From: Phormidesmis priestleyi
GTDB lineage: Bacteria > Cyanobacteriota > Cyanobacteriia > Phormidesmidales > Phormidesmidaceae
DNA length: 15,625 bases
Assembly (NCBI GenBank): GCA_003242115.1
Contig: QBMP01000040.1
Span: 4,834 to 20,458 of the forward strand
Direction: 5' to 3'
In this document: piece after piece, positions 15,317-15,625 of the stretch
Position numbering within the stretch: position 1 is the first letter of the stretch
How the letters are laid out: each line of letters begins with the position of its first letter
Notes under the pieces: generated by a model
What the model saw: the letters and a program-made list of their open reading frames with translations, nothing else
Database searches by the model: none
Told to the model about the DNA's origin: nothing
Position numbers and translations under genes: made by a program

Positions 15317-15625
15317 AACTCGACCCGCTTGCGCTGATGCATTTGTGCCTACGCGAGAGGGCGCTACAGATGGCGGGGCGGATGAGACATCTCCCGCTAT
15401 AGCAGCGTTCTGAGCAAAACCGTTCTCTTGAAACGAGTTTGCTCTGGTAGTTTCGACAGGGCTCTGTGCTACTGGAGACGGCAGGATTGTAGCGGATTGA
15501 CAGGTATCAATAAGCTCTGGATCAAATCCATCGCTGGCAGTTTCAACAATGTCTGGGATTTTACTGAGCCCTAGCAGCCTGTCGGAGAGAAGAATTTTCG
15601 TCTAGCATTGAGGGACTATCAAGTG
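15317..15625 (-). other. Open upstream frame of the PixG-type receiver; possible frameshift zone
   Basis: From 15601 to 15317 the receiver frame is open and encodes a Ser/Ala/Pro/Thr-rich stretch that looks like an interdomain linker, with no ATG or GTG. It is closed upstream by TAG at 15602-15604. Another minus-strand frame is open from the window edge, has an ATG at 15606-15608 and ends at TAA 15561-15563, so the two overlap between 15601 and 15564. A one-base shift there, for example at the GAAAATTC run, would join them. The window edge prevents seeing whether a PATAN domain lies beyond. Confidence 0.5.

Noticed and set aside
1..15625. CRISPR array, tRNA, rRNA, insertion sequence or prophage
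   Set aside because: No regularly spaced direct repeats, no tRNA-like cloverleaf ends, no transposase, integrase or phage structural protein was found in any frame.

Overview
The window comes from a cyanobacterium, probably a filamentous Leptolyngbya-like or Nodosilinea-like form. Evidence: the 8-mer GCGATCGC (HIP1) occurs about 15 times in 15.6 kb, many genes lack a Shine-Dalgarno sequence, and the right half is a Pix-type phototaxis cluster whose receptor carries cyanobacteriochrome (CBCR) GAF domains. The genus is inferred only from general resemblance.

Left part (1-5.4 kb): unlinked housekeeping genes in mixed orientation. They are the 3' part of a TerC-family membrane protein gene (+), an SRPBCC/START-like protein (-), a HerA-like DUF87 ATPase (+) behind a 373-bp leader region with a hairpin and an extended -10 box, surE (-) and pheS (+). 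surE and pheS diverge from a short region full of small direct repeats. Short 9-bp tandem arrays lie just after herA and at the end of the last chemotaxis gene.

Right part (5.5-15.6 kb): one run of minus-strand genes, read right to left: PixG/PatA-type receiver, PixH (CheY), PixI (CheW), PixJ (CBCR chemoreceptor), PixL (CheA hybrid kinase), then a second CheW. This is the pixGHIJL order of cyanobacterial phototaxis loci. The expected circuit is light sensed by PixJ GAF domains, coupling through CheW proteins, phosphorylation of PixL, and phosphotransfer to the receivers that bias type IV pilus motility. No cheR or cheB is present in the window.

The main point of interest is PixJ. It has five GAF domains in a row and no transmembrane segment. 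GAF3 has every hallmark of a red/green-lineage CBCR (Trp-x-Asp plus Cys-His). GAF5 is a DXCF two-cysteine CBCR with Leu after the canonical Cys. GAF2 and GAF4 look like altered red/green-lineage domains, and GAF1 has no chromophore Cys. The PixG-type receiver at the right edge has an open frame reaching about 285 bp upstream with no ATG or GTG and then a stop, which suggests a frameshift or a separated N-terminal half. Three consecutive gene junctions in the cluster (pixH/pixI, pixI/pixJ, pixJ/pixL) carry inverted repeats at or across stop codons. No tRNA, rRNA, CRISPR array, transposase or prophage gene was seen.
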